10,727 nt of DNA, taken from contig CAJMQV010000058.1 in assembly GCA_905215575.1 (NCBI GenBank), forward strand, positions 1-10,727, written 5' to 3'. Source of the stretch: an uncultured bacterium (GTDB taxonomy: Bacteria > Bacteroidota > Bacteroidia > Bacteroidales > Bacteroidaceae). Below, piece by piece: positions 1 to 7,002 of the stretch. How positions within the stretch are numbered: position 1 is the first letter of the stretch; the number at the start of each line of letters is the position of its first letter. The translations under genes were made by a program, and so were the position numbers. The notes beneath the pieces are model-generated. The model ran no database searches. It had not been told where the DNA came from and was given only the letters and a program-made list of their open reading frames with translations.

Positions 1-483
1 CGTGCGGAAATGGTGGCCATGGGGGTGATCGACCTGAGAAAATATACCGATCCCTATCTCAAACTGGGACGCATCTTCGACCGTCTGAGCGGCATCATCG
101 AGGCTTATCTGCCCGATGAGCTGGCCATCGAGGCTCCTTTCTTCGGAAAGAACGTGCAGAGTATGCTCAAACTGGGACGCGCGCAGGGAGTGGCCATTGC
201 GGCAGCCATGAAGCATGAGGTACCGATCACGGAGTATGCTCCCCTGAAAATCAAGATGGCCATCACCGGCAACGGGCAGGCCAGCAAGGAGCAGGTGGCG
301 GGCATGCTGCAACGTATTCTGAAAATAGCCGACTCTGACATGCTGCCTTATCTGGACGCTACGGACGGACTGGCGGCCGCCTACTGCCATTTCCTGCAGA
401 TGGGCCGCCCCGACACCACCAAGGCCTACTCGGGATGGAAGGATTTCATACAGAAGAATCCGAATAAAGTCAAAGGATTATAA
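1..483 (+). CDS. ruvC: Crossover junction endodeoxyribonuclease RuvC (5' partial)
   Basis: RuvC is the metal-dependent nuclease that resolves Holliday junctions with the RuvAB branch-migration complex during recombinational repair. The reading frame is open from base 1, so the start lies to the left. About 160 codons are visible and roughly 25-30 N-terminal residues, including the first catalytic Asp, are missing compared with the usual length of about 185-190. Three of the four acidic active-site residues can be seen: the Glu in LAIEAPFF (bases 130-132) and the two Asp in DATDGLAAAYCH (bases 355-357 and 364-366). The conserved segments GKNVQSMLKLGRAQG and YAPLKIKMAITGNGQASKEQV are also present. 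The stop is TAA at 481-483, nine bases before the next gene, so the two are probably cotranscribed. The identification is based on motif recognition and is very secure. Confidence 0.96.
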   Translation, partial: RAEMVAMGVIDLRKYTDPYLKLGRIFDRLSGIIEAYLPDELAIEAPFFGKNVQSMLKLGRAQGVAIAAAMKHEVPITEYAPLKIKMAITGNGQASKEQVAGMLQRILKIADSDMLPYLDATDGLAAAYCHFLQMGRPDTTKAYSGWKDFIQKNPNKVKGL

Positions 484-492
484 AGAAACATC

Positions 493-2004
493 ATGGAGAA
501 AAAAGTAATAGAAATAGTTCAGGGAGTAACCCGGCATCCGCTTTACCGCACCAAGACTCCGGTAGACCTGTGCATCTGCAAGGGAGAACAGATTGCCATC
601 GTGGGCGAAAACGGTAGTGGAAAAACCCGTCTGGTGGACATCATCACGGGAAAACTGCCGCTGTTGCGCAACGAAGTGGCTTACGACTTCTCCCCGTCCC
701 CTTATCCGCTCATCAGCGACAATATCAAGTCCATCACGTTCCGCGACTCATATGGCGACCATGACGGAACCTATTATTATCAGCAACGGTGGAACCAGCA
801 CGACATTGACGAGTCGGTGCCTACCGTAGGCACCCTGCTCGAAGAGTGCTTCCGCAACAACTGCCGTCAGGAAGAAGCCGGCAACCGGCGCAAGGAAGAA
901 CTGCGCGACAAACTGTACCAGTTGTTCCATTTGGAGGAACTGGAGGACAAGCGCATCATCACCCTGTCCAGCGGTGAGCTGCGCAAGTTCCAGCTGACCA
1001 AAACGCTATTGGCCGCCCCGAAGGTGCTGATCATGGACAATCCTTATATCGGCTTGGACAGCACGGCACGCGAACAGCTGACCGACCTGCTGAAAAAACT
1101 GATTGCGGAAACGGACTTGCAGGTCATTCTCGTGCTTTCACGCAACAGTGACATTCCGGATTTCATCACGCACGTGATTCCGGTAAAAGACCTGGAGGTG
1201 CTTCCGAAAACGGAGCGTAACGCCTTTTTGGAGCAGAATCCGGAAAACGCTCATTTTGACTCGTCTGCCATCGAACTCATGCTCAGCGAGTTGCAAAAAG
1301 ACGAAAAACCTGAAGAAAACCTGGGTGGGGATATTCTGAAATTCAACAACATCCACATTCAATATGGCAAACGGGTGATTCTGGACCGTCTGGACTGGCA
1401 GGTAAAGAAAGGAGAGAAATGGGCCTTGAAAGGACAGAACGGCTCCGGTAAATCCACATTGCTCAGTCTGGTATGCGCCGACAATCCGCAAAGCTATGCC
1501 TGCGACATCGAGCTGTTCGGCAAAAAGAGAGGAACGGGCGAAAGCATCTGGGACATCAAGAAGCAGATCGGATATGTCAGCCCGGAAATGCACCGTGCCT
1601 ATCTGAAGGACATGCCGGCACTGGATATCGTGGCCAGCGGACTGAACGATTCAGTAGGACTTTATGTGCGCCCCAAACCGGAACAGAAGGAAATCTGCGT
1701 GAAATGGATGGAGCTGTTCGGAATAGCTCATCTGAAGGACAGTACCTTCCTGAAAATTTCCAGCGGCGAACAGCGTCTCTGCCTGCTGGCACGAGCCTTT
1801 GTCAAGAACCCTCCCCTGCTCATCCTCGACGAACCGCTGCACGGACTGGATCATTCCAACCGGGAACGGGTGAAATTCATCATCGAAAAATTTGCGGAGA
1901 AAGCGGGCAAAACGCTGATTATGGTCACTCATTATGCCGAAGACCTCCCTCCGGTTATCACTCACGAACTGGTTCTTTGCAAGCACGGAAACGGGAACGC
2001 TTAA
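493..2004 (+). CDS. Tandem ABC ATPase, ModF/PhrA type, soluble
   Basis: This 503-residue protein has two fused nucleotide-binding domains and no membrane segments, so it should be cytosolic. It resembles ModF, also called PhrA or 'photorepair protein', whose exact role is poorly defined. NBD1 has Walker A GENGSGKT (38-45), signature LSSGE (158-162) and Walker B VLIMDNP (178-184). The residue after the Walker B Asp is Asn instead of the catalytic Glu, and the expected H-loop position reads LVLSRNS with no His. NBD2 is complete: GQNGSGKS (314-321), signature ISSGE (422-426), LLILDEP (442-448) and VTH (478-480). Only NBD2 therefore looks fully able to hydrolyse ATP. The gene lies nine bases after ruvC and ends at a terminator-like structure. 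No molybdate transport genes are visible, so a role in molybdate handling is not supported here. An ABC-F translation factor is less likely, because the linker is short and lacks the typical ABC-F arrangement. Confidence 0.85.
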   Translation: MEKKVIEIVQGVTRHPLYRTKTPVDLCICKGEQIAIVGENGSGKTRLVDIITGKLPLLRNEVAYDFSPSPYPLISDNIKSITFRDSYGDHDGTYYYQQRWNQHDIDESVPTVGTLLEECFRNNCRQEEAGNRRKEELRDKLYQLFHLEELEDKRIITLSSGELRKFQLTKTLLAAPKVLIMDNPYIGLDSTAREQLTDLLKKLIAETDLQVILVLSRNSDIPDFITHVIPVKDLEVLPKTERNAFLEQNPENAHFDSSAIELMLSELQKDEKPEENLGGDILKFNNIHIQYGKRVILDRLDWQVKKGEKWALKGQNGSGKSTLLSLVCADNPQSYACDIELFGKKRGTGESIWDIKKQIGYVSPEMHRAYLKDMPALDIVASGLNDSVGLYVRPKPEQKEICVKWMELFGIAHLKDSTFLKISSGEQRLCLLARAFVKNPPLLILDEPLHGLDHSNRERVKFIIEKFAEKAGKTLIMVTHYAEDLPPVITHELVLCKHGNGNA

Positions 2005-2046
2005 ACCTCTTGCAGACAAGAACCGGAAATATCAAAAAGTTTTTTT

Positions 2047-2114
2047 AGAAATCGTCCCGACGATCCGAAAAAGTCATCAAGACAAAATGAGGAAATCGTC
2101 GGGACGATTTTTTT
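2047..2114 (+). terminator. Rho-independent-type terminator with a paired double hairpin
   Basis: The arms 2049-2064 and 2095-2110 are perfect 16-base reverse complements. They extend by one G-U and one A-U pair to 2047/2112, with a 30-base loop. A run of seven T (2108-2114) overlaps the end of the right arm. Each arm is also self-complementary: 2051-2064 can fold as ATCGT-CCCG-ACGAT, and 2095-2108 as ATCGT-CGGG-ACGAT followed directly by the T run. Either fold could end transcription from the ruvC/ABC ATPase side before hisH. The T run lies only on the plus-strand side, which fits the orientation. Termination itself is inferred. Confidence 0.75.
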
Positions 2115-2146
2115 GAAGCAAAAGGACTTACTTGCTATTTTTTTCG

Positions 2147-2154
2147 TATATTTG
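2147..2154 (+). promoter_or_regulatory. Bacteroides-type -7 promoter element for the his-lys operon
   Basis: TATATTTG matches the Bacteroidetes sigma-ABfr -7 consensus TAnnTTTG exactly. It lies 35 bases before the hisH start codon and just after the terminator-like structure. No convincing TTTG -33 element is found at the usual 19-20 base spacing; the nearest TTG (2132-2134) is too close. A transcript would start at about 2157-2162, leaving a leader of about 30 bases. That is too short for a his attenuator or a riboswitch. Confidence 0.65.
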
Positions 2155-2189
2155 CGCCTAAATAGCTCATAATGTAATTTAAAGACTGA

Positions 2190-2780
2190 ATGAAAGTAGC
2201 CATTGTAAAGTATAATGCCGGAAATATATGCTCTGTTGTCAACGCGCTGAATCGTGTCGGCGTGTCGCCTCTCGTTACAGACAACCCGGAAGAACTTCTC
2301 TCGGCAGACAAAATTCTGTTTCCGGGACAAGGAGAAGCCAAAAACACCATGGCCTATCTGAAAGAGCACAAACTGGACCAGCTGATCCGTGATCTGAAAC
2401 AACCGGTATTGGGCATCTGCATCGGGCAGCAGCTCATGTGCCGCCATTCGGAAGAGGGGGATGTAGACTGCTTGGGCATATTCGATGTGGACGTACTGAA
2501 ATTCAGACCGCAAAGACACGAAGACAAGGTGCCTCACATGGGATGGAACACATTGATACAGCCCAAAGATGCCTTGTTCAAGGGCTTTGAAGAAAATGAG
2601 TTTGTTTATTTCGTTCACAGTTTCTATGTACCGGTGTGCGAGCAGACCACGGCGACAACCGAATATATCCAGCCGTTCAGTGCCTCGCTGCACAAGGACA
2701 ATTTCTATGCCACTCAGTTTCATCCGGAAAAGAGCGGCAGCGTGGGCGAACGTATCATCCGGAATTTCTTGGACCTCTAA
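2190..2780 (+). CDS. hisH: Imidazole glycerol phosphate synthase, glutamine amidotransferase subunit
   Basis: HisH hydrolyses glutamine and passes ammonia to HisF, which uses it to split PRFAR into imidazole glycerol phosphate and AICAR, a branch point between histidine and purine metabolism. The 196 residues are a single class I glutamine amidotransferase domain of normal length. The nucleophile is Cys77 in GICIGQQ (75-81), and the His-x-Glu pair is His178 and Glu180 in QFHPEKS. PGQGEA (45-50) corresponds to the oxyanion-strand PGVG motif. PHMGWN (115-120) is typical of HisH and separates it from PdxT or TrpG. It is the first gene of the operon, 35 bases after the -7 element. The ATG at 2190 gives the expected MKVAIVKYNAGN start. 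hisA begins 10 bases after the stop, and the partner hisF follows hisA. Confidence 0.96.
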   Translation: MKVAIVKYNAGNICSVVNALNRVGVSPLVTDNPEELLSADKILFPGQGEAKNTMAYLKEHKLDQLIRDLKQPVLGICIGQQLMCRHSEEGDVDCLGIFDVDVLKFRPQRHEDKVPHMGWNTLIQPKDALFKGFEENEFVYFVHSFYVPVCEQTTATTEYIQPFSASLHKDNFYATQFHPEKSGSVGERIIRNFLDL

Positions 2781-2790
2781 CCCTTAGAAT

Positions 2791-3522
2791 ATGATAGAAC
2801 TGATTCCTGCTATAGACCTGATCGGAGGAAAGTGTGTGCGCCTGACAAAAGGTGACTACGACACCCAGAAAGTATATAACGAGGATCCTGTGGCAGTGGC
2901 CCGAGAATTTGAAGAATACGGTTTCAAACGGCTGCACGTGGTGGATCTGGACGGTGCCCGCTCCAAACATGTGGTGAACCATAAAGTCCTGGAACGCATG
3001 GCGCAGGCTACCAATCTGGTCATCGACTTCGGCGGCGGAATCAAAACGGACGAAGATATCCGCATCGCTACGGAAAACGGCGCGCAGATGGTCACCGTGG
3101 GCAGTGTGGCCGTAACCCGGCCGGATCTGTTTCTGGGATGGCTCCAGCAACTGGGCAGCGAGCGCATCATCCTCGGAGCGGACGTCAAGAACGGACGCAT
3201 CTCCATCAACGGATGGAAAGAAGACAGCAGCGACGAGCTGATTCCGTTTCTGGATAAATATATCCAAAAGGGAGTGCAGAAAGTGCTCTGCACGGAAATC
3301 AGCAAGGACGGCACCCTGCAGGGACCGGCTACAACACTGTACCGGGAAATCATGACACAGTTTCCGCAATGCCATCTCATTGCCAGCGGAGGCGTGAGCT
3401 CCATGAATGATCTGAAGGAACTGGATCAGGCCGGCATCCCGGCCGTAGTGTTTGGAAAAGCTATTTACGAGGGACGCATCGCACTGAAGGATCTGGCTCT
3501 CTGGATGGAAGAAAACCGATAA
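2791..3522 (+). CDS. hisA: ProFAR isomerase HisA
   Basis: HisA is 1-(5-phosphoribosyl)-5-[(5-phosphoribosylamino)methylideneamino]imidazole-4-carboxamide isomerase. It performs the Amadori rearrangement of ProFAR to PRFAR, the substrate of HisHF. The 243-residue protein is a (beta/alpha)8 barrel of the usual length. The two catalytic acids are Asp9 in IPAIDL (5-10) and Asp131 in LGADVKNG (128-135). The two phosphate-binding sites characteristic of this half-barrel duplication are visible: GGGI (81-84) with VGSVAV (103-108), and ASGGVSS (198-204) with FGKAIYEG (221-228). Asp-Leu-Asp-Gly-Ala (52-56) follows the second strand, as in the family. The stop is two bases before the hisF start codon, so translation is probably coupled. 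Confidence 0.97.
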   Translation: MIELIPAIDLIGGKCVRLTKGDYDTQKVYNEDPVAVAREFEEYGFKRLHVVDLDGARSKHVVNHKVLERMAQATNLVIDFGGGIKTDEDIRIATENGAQMVTVGSVAVTRPDLFLGWLQQLGSERIILGADVKNGRISINGWKEDSSDELIPFLDKYIQKGVQKVLCTEISKDGTLQGPATTLYREIMTQFPQCHLIASGGVSSMNDLKELDQAGIPAVVFGKAIYEGRIALKDLALWMEENR

Positions 3523-3524
3523 TT

Positions 3525-4283
3525 ATGGCATTAGCGAAAAGAATCATACCGTGTCTGGACATCAAGGACGGACAGACCGTAAAAGGAACGAACTTTGTAA
3601 ATCTGCGCCAGGCAGGCGACCCGGTGGAGCTGGGCAAGGCTTACAGCGAACAGGGTGCCGACGAACTGGTGTATCTGGATATTACCGCCAGCCATGAGGG
3701 AAGAAAGACCTTTACCTCCATGGTGCAGCAGGTGGCCGCACAGATCTCCATCCCCTTTACCGTGGGAGGAGGAATCAACGAACTGGCGGACGTGGACCGG
3801 CTGCTGAATGCCGGAGCCGACAAGATCAGCATCAACTCGGCCGCACTGCGACGCCCGGAACTCATCGACGAAATTGCCCGTCATTTCGGTTCGCAGGTAT
3901 GTGTGGTGGCCATTGACGCCAAACAGACCGAAGAGGGCTGGTTCTGCTATTTGAACGGCGGACGCGTGAAGACAGAACGCAAGTTGCTGGAATGGGCGCG
4001 CGAAGTGAACGACCGCGGAGCGGGAGAAATCCTCTTCACGTCCATGGACCATGATGGAGTGAAAACGGGATTCGCCAACGAAGCGCTGGCACAACTGGCC
4101 GACAGCCTGAGCATTCCGGTAATCGCTTCGGGAGGAGCCGGCAATATGGAGCATTTCAAGGATGCCTTTACTTTAGGAAAAAGCGACGCGGCATTGGCTG
4201 CAAGCGTTTTCCACTTTGGAGAAATTAAAATACCCGACCTGAAACAATATCTGAGAAACGAGGGTATTGAGGTCAGACTATAA
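3525..4283 (+). CDS. hisF: Imidazole glycerol phosphate synthase, cyclase subunit
   Basis: HisF is the synthase subunit that uses ammonia from HisH to convert PRFAR into imidazole glycerol phosphate and AICAR. The 252-residue (beta/alpha)8 barrel is homologous to HisA. The start LAKRIIPCLDIKDG (3-16) is diagnostic and contains catalytic Asp12; the second catalytic acid is Asp131 in VAIDAK (128-133). Lys20 in TVKGTNF follows the first loop as in the family. Phosphate-binding loops are GGGI (81-84) and ASGGAG (201-206). TSMDHDGVKTGF (172-183) is the conserved strand 6 region. The ATG at 3525, two bases after the hisA stop, gives the expected N-terminus. hisIE starts 12 bases downstream. Confidence 0.97.
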   Translation: MALAKRIIPCLDIKDGQTVKGTNFVNLRQAGDPVELGKAYSEQGADELVYLDITASHEGRKTFTSMVQQVAAQISIPFTVGGGINELADVDRLLNAGADKISINSAALRRPELIDEIARHFGSQVCVVAIDAKQTEEGWFCYLNGGRVKTERKLLEWAREVNDRGAGEILFTSMDHDGVKTGFANEALAQLADSLSIPVIASGGAGNMEHFKDAFTLGKSDAALAASVFHFGEIKIPDLKQYLRNEGIEVRL

Positions 4284-4295
4284 AATAATAGCGAA

Positions 4296-4910
4296 ATGAA
4301 AATTGATTTTGACAAAATGGGAGGACTGGTTCCCGCCATCATACAGGATGATAAAACCAAAAATGTGCTGATGCTGGGTTATATGAACCAGGAAGCATAC
4401 GATAAGACCGTGGAAACCGGTAAGGTGACTTTCTACAGCAGAACCAAGCAAAGACTGTGGACTAAAGGCGAAGAAAGCGGAAACTTCCTGAACGTGGTTT
4501 CCATCAAAAACGACTGCGACCAGGACACACTGCTCATCCGTGTCAATCCGGTAGGACCGGTTTGCCACACCGGAACTGACACTTGCTGGGGCGAAGAAAA
4601 CCGGATGAACCCATTGCTGTTCCTCACCGAGCTGCAGGACTTTATCGAGAAAAGACACCGCGAAATGCCGGAAGGCTCTTACACCACCAGTCTGTTCAAG
4701 GACGGACTGAACCGCATGGCGCAGAAAGTGGGTGAAGAAGCTCTGGAAGCTGTCATCGAAGCCGTAAACGGAAGCAACGAACGCCTCATCTACGAAGGAT
4801 CGGACATGATTTATCATCTCATCGTTCTGCTGACCGCCAAAGGACTGCGCATAGAGGATATGGCTCAGGAATTGATGGTGCGCCATAATCCGGGATGGAA
4901 GAAACATTAA
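4296..4910 (+). CDS. hisIE: Bifunctional phosphoribosyl-AMP cyclohydrolase / phosphoribosyl-ATP pyrophosphatase
   Basis: This fused enzyme catalyses the second and third steps of histidine synthesis: PR-ATP to PR-AMP (HisE part), then ring opening to ProFAR (HisI part). The 204 residues split into an N-terminal HisI domain (about 1-108) and a C-terminal HisE domain (about 110-204). In HisI, FYSRTKQRLWTKGE (46-59) precedes the metal site; Asp73, Asp75 and Asp77 are the likely Mg ligands, and Cys74, Cys90 and Cys97 (in DTCWGEE) are the likely Zn ligands. HisE shows the helical KVGEEALEAVIEA segment (144-156) and YEGSDMIYHLIVLL (166-179), the acidic pattern of the MazG-like fold. Its product feeds HisA, encoded two genes upstream. 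ftsE follows after 24 bases. Confidence 0.97.
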   Translation: MKIDFDKMGGLVPAIIQDDKTKNVLMLGYMNQEAYDKTVETGKVTFYSRTKQRLWTKGEESGNFLNVVSIKNDCDQDTLLIRVNPVGPVCHTGTDTCWGEENRMNPLLFLTELQDFIEKRHREMPEGSYTTSLFKDGLNRMAQKVGEEALEAVIEAVNGSNERLIYEGSDMIYHLIVLLTAKGLRIEDMAQELMVRHNPGWKKH

Positions 4911-4934
4911 TCGGACCATTAGCATCATTTTTAT

Positions 4935-5624
4935 ATGTTGGTAGATTTTGATCAGGTGCAGATATATCAGGAAGATCATTTGATCTTGAAAGATGTGAAA
5001 CTGCAAGTTAATGAGGGTGAGTTTGTCTACATCATCGGAAAAGTAGGCACCGGAAAGACTTCCTTACTGAAAACGCTTTACGGCGAGCTGGACGTAAACA
5101 AAGGAAAGGCTATGGTGCTGAACACAGACATGTGCCGCGTGAAACGGAAGCAGCTCCCCACCCTAAGACGCCAGTTAGGCATCGTGTTTCAGGACTTTCA
5201 GCTGCTGCTCGATCGAAATGTAGAAGAAAACCTGAACTTTGTGCTGCGCGCCACCGGATGGAAAAAGAAAAAGGAACGGAAAGAACGCATTGACCGGGTG
5301 CTGCAACTGGTGGAGATGGAAGAGTACAAAAAAAGCATGCCTTATGAGCTCTCCGGAGGAGAACAGCAACGGGTGTGCATCGCCCGGGCGCTGCTCAACA
5401 AGCCGAAACTCATCATCGCCGACGAAGCAACCGGAAATCTGGACGCCGAAACCGGACGCAAGACCGCCGCGCTTCTTTACGAAATCTGCAAGAACGGCAC
5501 AGCCGTGATCATGAGCACGCACAACGAACAGCTCATTCAGGAATTTCCGGGTGCCGTGTACCGTTGCAAGGACGCACAGCTGGAAGAATGTACGGAAAGC
5601 TTCCGCAAGCAGGCATCTCTTTAA
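4935..5624 (+). CDS. ftsE: FtsE-type ABC ATPase (cell division)
   Basis: FtsE is the ATPase of the FtsEX complex, which sits at the division septum and controls periplasmic peptidoglycan hydrolases. The 229-residue single ABC domain has the family's usual length. It shows Walker A GKVGTGKT (35-42), Q-loop in VFQDFQLLLDRNVEEN (84-99), signature LSGGEQQR (139-146), Walker B LIIADEATGNLD (159-170) with Glu164, and H-loop His196 in STHN. The FQDFxLL Q-loop and ADExTGNLD are typical of FtsE and the related LolD/MacB group. No ftsX permease gene is adjacent; the neighbours are hisIE and lysC. FtsE is therefore the best call, but LolD or another type I exporter ATPase cannot be fully excluded. The ATG at 4935 has no visible Shine-Dalgarno sequence, which is normal for this group of bacteria. 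Confidence 0.8.
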   Translation: MLVDFDQVQIYQEDHLILKDVKLQVNEGEFVYIIGKVGTGKTSLLKTLYGELDVNKGKAMVLNTDMCRVKRKQLPTLRRQLGIVFQDFQLLLDRNVEENLNFVLRATGWKKKKERKERIDRVLQLVEMEEYKKSMPYELSGGEQQRVCIARALLNKPKLIIADEATGNLDAETGRKTAALLYEICKNGTAVIMSTHNEQLIQEFPGAVYRCKDAQLEECTESFRKQASL

Positions 5625-5655
5625 ACAAAGAATTTAATAATAACCATTTTACGAT

Positions 5656-5660
5656 AAGGA
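5656..5660 (+). promoter_or_regulatory. Ribosome binding site deciding the lysC start
   Basis: AAGGA lies five bases before the ATG at 5666, in the 41-base gap after ftsE. It is one of the few purine-rich sites at a good distance from a start codon in this window. It supports 5666 over any start in the open upstream extension, all of which would lie inside ftsE. Confidence 0.55.
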
Positions 5661-5665
5661 ATAAT

Positions 5666-6988
5666 ATGAAAGTTTTAAAATTTGGTGGAACATCTGTTGG
5701 CTCTGCTCAGAGAATGAAAGATGTATCTAAACTGATTACAAGTGACGGAGAAGCTAAAATCGTAGTATTATCTGCCATGTCGGGAACTACCAACACACTG
5801 GTAGAGATCTCTGACTATCTGTACAAGAAGAATCCGGAAGGCGCAAACAATATCATCAACCGCCTGGAACAGAAATATATCGACCATGTGGAGGAATTGT
5901 ATGCCACAGAAGAATACAAGCAGAAGACTCTGGAATTCCTGAAAGAAGAGTTCAACTACATCAGAACTTTCACTAAGGTGATGTTCACTTCTTTTGAGGA
6001 AAAGATCATTCTGGCTCAGGGTGAAATCATCAGCACCAACATGGTGACCAACTACCTGAAAGAGTGCGGCGTGAAGACTATCCTGTTGCCGGCACTGGAA
6101 TTCATGCGTACCGACAAGAACGCTGAACCGGACATGAACTTCATCAAGGAGAAGACCAATGAAATCATGGAGAAGAACCCGGGTTACGAAATCTATATCA
6201 CTCAGGGATTCATCTGCAAGAACGCTTACGGAGAGGTAGACAACCTGTTGCGCGGTGGTTCTGACTACACAGCTTGCTTGATCGGTGCTGTGCTGAACTC
6301 TGAAGAGATCCAGATCTGGACAGACATCGACGGTATGCACAACAACGACCCGAGAATCGTTGACCACACTGAGCCGGTACGTCAGCTGCACTTTGAAGAG
6401 GCTGCCGAGTTGGCTTATTTCGGTGCCAAGATCCTGCACCCGACTTGTATCCAGCCAGCCAAGTTTGCCGGTGTTCCGGTACGTCTGTTGAACACAATGG
6501 ATCCGACAGCTCCGGGTACCATCATCAACAACAAGATCGAGAAGGGCGTTATCAAGGCCGTGGCTGCCAAGGACAATATCGTATCTATCCAGATCCAGTC
6601 AAGCCGCATGTTGTTGGCTTACGGTTTCCTGAGAAAGGTATTCGAGATCTTCGAAAGCTACAAGACCAGTATCGATATGGTATGTACTTCTGAGGTTGGT
6701 GTATCGATTACTATTGACAACACCTCATATCTGAAGGACATCATCGCCGACCTGATGAAATATGGAACCGTAACCGTAGACGAGAACATGTGTATCATCT
6801 GTGTTGTGGGTGACCTGGCATGGAGCAACGTAGGCTTCGAAACTCTGGCTACAGAAGCTCTGAAGGACATTCCGGTACGTATGATTTCTTATGGAGGAAG
6901 CAATCACAACATTTCATTCCTGGTGAAGGGTGAAGACAAGAAACGCACTTTGCAGGCTTTGAGTGATACATTATTCCACAAGAAATAA
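5666..6988 (+). CDS. lysC: Aspartate kinase, monofunctional LysC type
   Basis: Aspartate kinase phosphorylates aspartate as the first committed step to lysine, diaminopimelate, threonine and methionine. The 440-residue protein begins KVLKFGGTSVGSA (2-14), the kinase-domain signature. It has RGGSDYTA (196-203) and WTDIDGMHNNDPRIV (218-232), and ends in a pair of ACT domains (about 300-440). In these, SIDMVCTSEVGVSITID (335-351) and SYGGSNHNISFLV (408-420) resemble the regulatory region of lysine-sensitive LysC, so feedback inhibition by lysine is likely but inferred. No homoserine dehydrogenase domain follows. The frame is open back to 5375, but that stretch overlaps ftsE in another frame. The ATG at 5666 has an AAGGA at 5656-5660 and begins the conserved domain. 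Codon use (GGT, GCT, TCT, CGT) differs from the his genes. lysA follows after 14 bases. Confidence 0.96.
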   Translation: MKVLKFGGTSVGSAQRMKDVSKLITSDGEAKIVVLSAMSGTTNTLVEISDYLYKKNPEGANNIINRLEQKYIDHVEELYATEEYKQKTLEFLKEEFNYIRTFTKVMFTSFEEKIILAQGEIISTNMVTNYLKECGVKTILLPALEFMRTDKNAEPDMNFIKEKTNEIMEKNPGYEIYITQGFICKNAYGEVDNLLRGGSDYTACLIGAVLNSEEIQIWTDIDGMHNNDPRIVDHTEPVRQLHFEEAAELAYFGAKILHPTCIQPAKFAGVPVRLLNTMDPTAPGTIINNKIEKGVIKAVAAKDNIVSIQIQSSRMLLAYGFLRKVFEIFESYKTSIDMVCTSEVGVSITIDNTSYLKDIIADLMKYGTVTVDENMCIICVVGDLAWSNVGFETLATEALKDIPVRMISYGGSNHNISFLVKGEDKKRTLQALSDTLFHKK

Positions 6989-7002
6989 ATACAACAACAT
7001 TT

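Noticed and set aside
2008..2046. A second terminator from the TCTTG/CAAGA stem before the T run at 2040-2046
   Set aside because: The five-pair stem is weak and about 20 bases away from the T run, so the geometry does not fit an intrinsic terminator.
1473..2048. A 191-codon plus-strand frame inside the ModF-like gene
   Set aside because: It is a shifted frame of the second ATPase domain with low-complexity, Arg-rich content and no motif.
2001..2723. A 240-codon minus-strand open frame opposite hisH and the terminator region
   Set aside because: It mirrors the codon structure of hisH, has no recognisable domain, and its 3' end runs through the terminator hairpins. It is a shadow frame.
5375..5665. 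A 97-codon upstream extension of the lysC frame
   Set aside because: It overlaps ftsE in another frame, and its Arg-rich sequence resembles no aspartate kinase. The kinase domain begins at the ATG at 5666.
5625..5665. A lysine riboswitch or separate promoter before lysC
   Set aside because: The 41-base gap is far too short for a lysine riboswitch and contains no TAnnTTTG match. lysC most likely depends on the upstream promoter.
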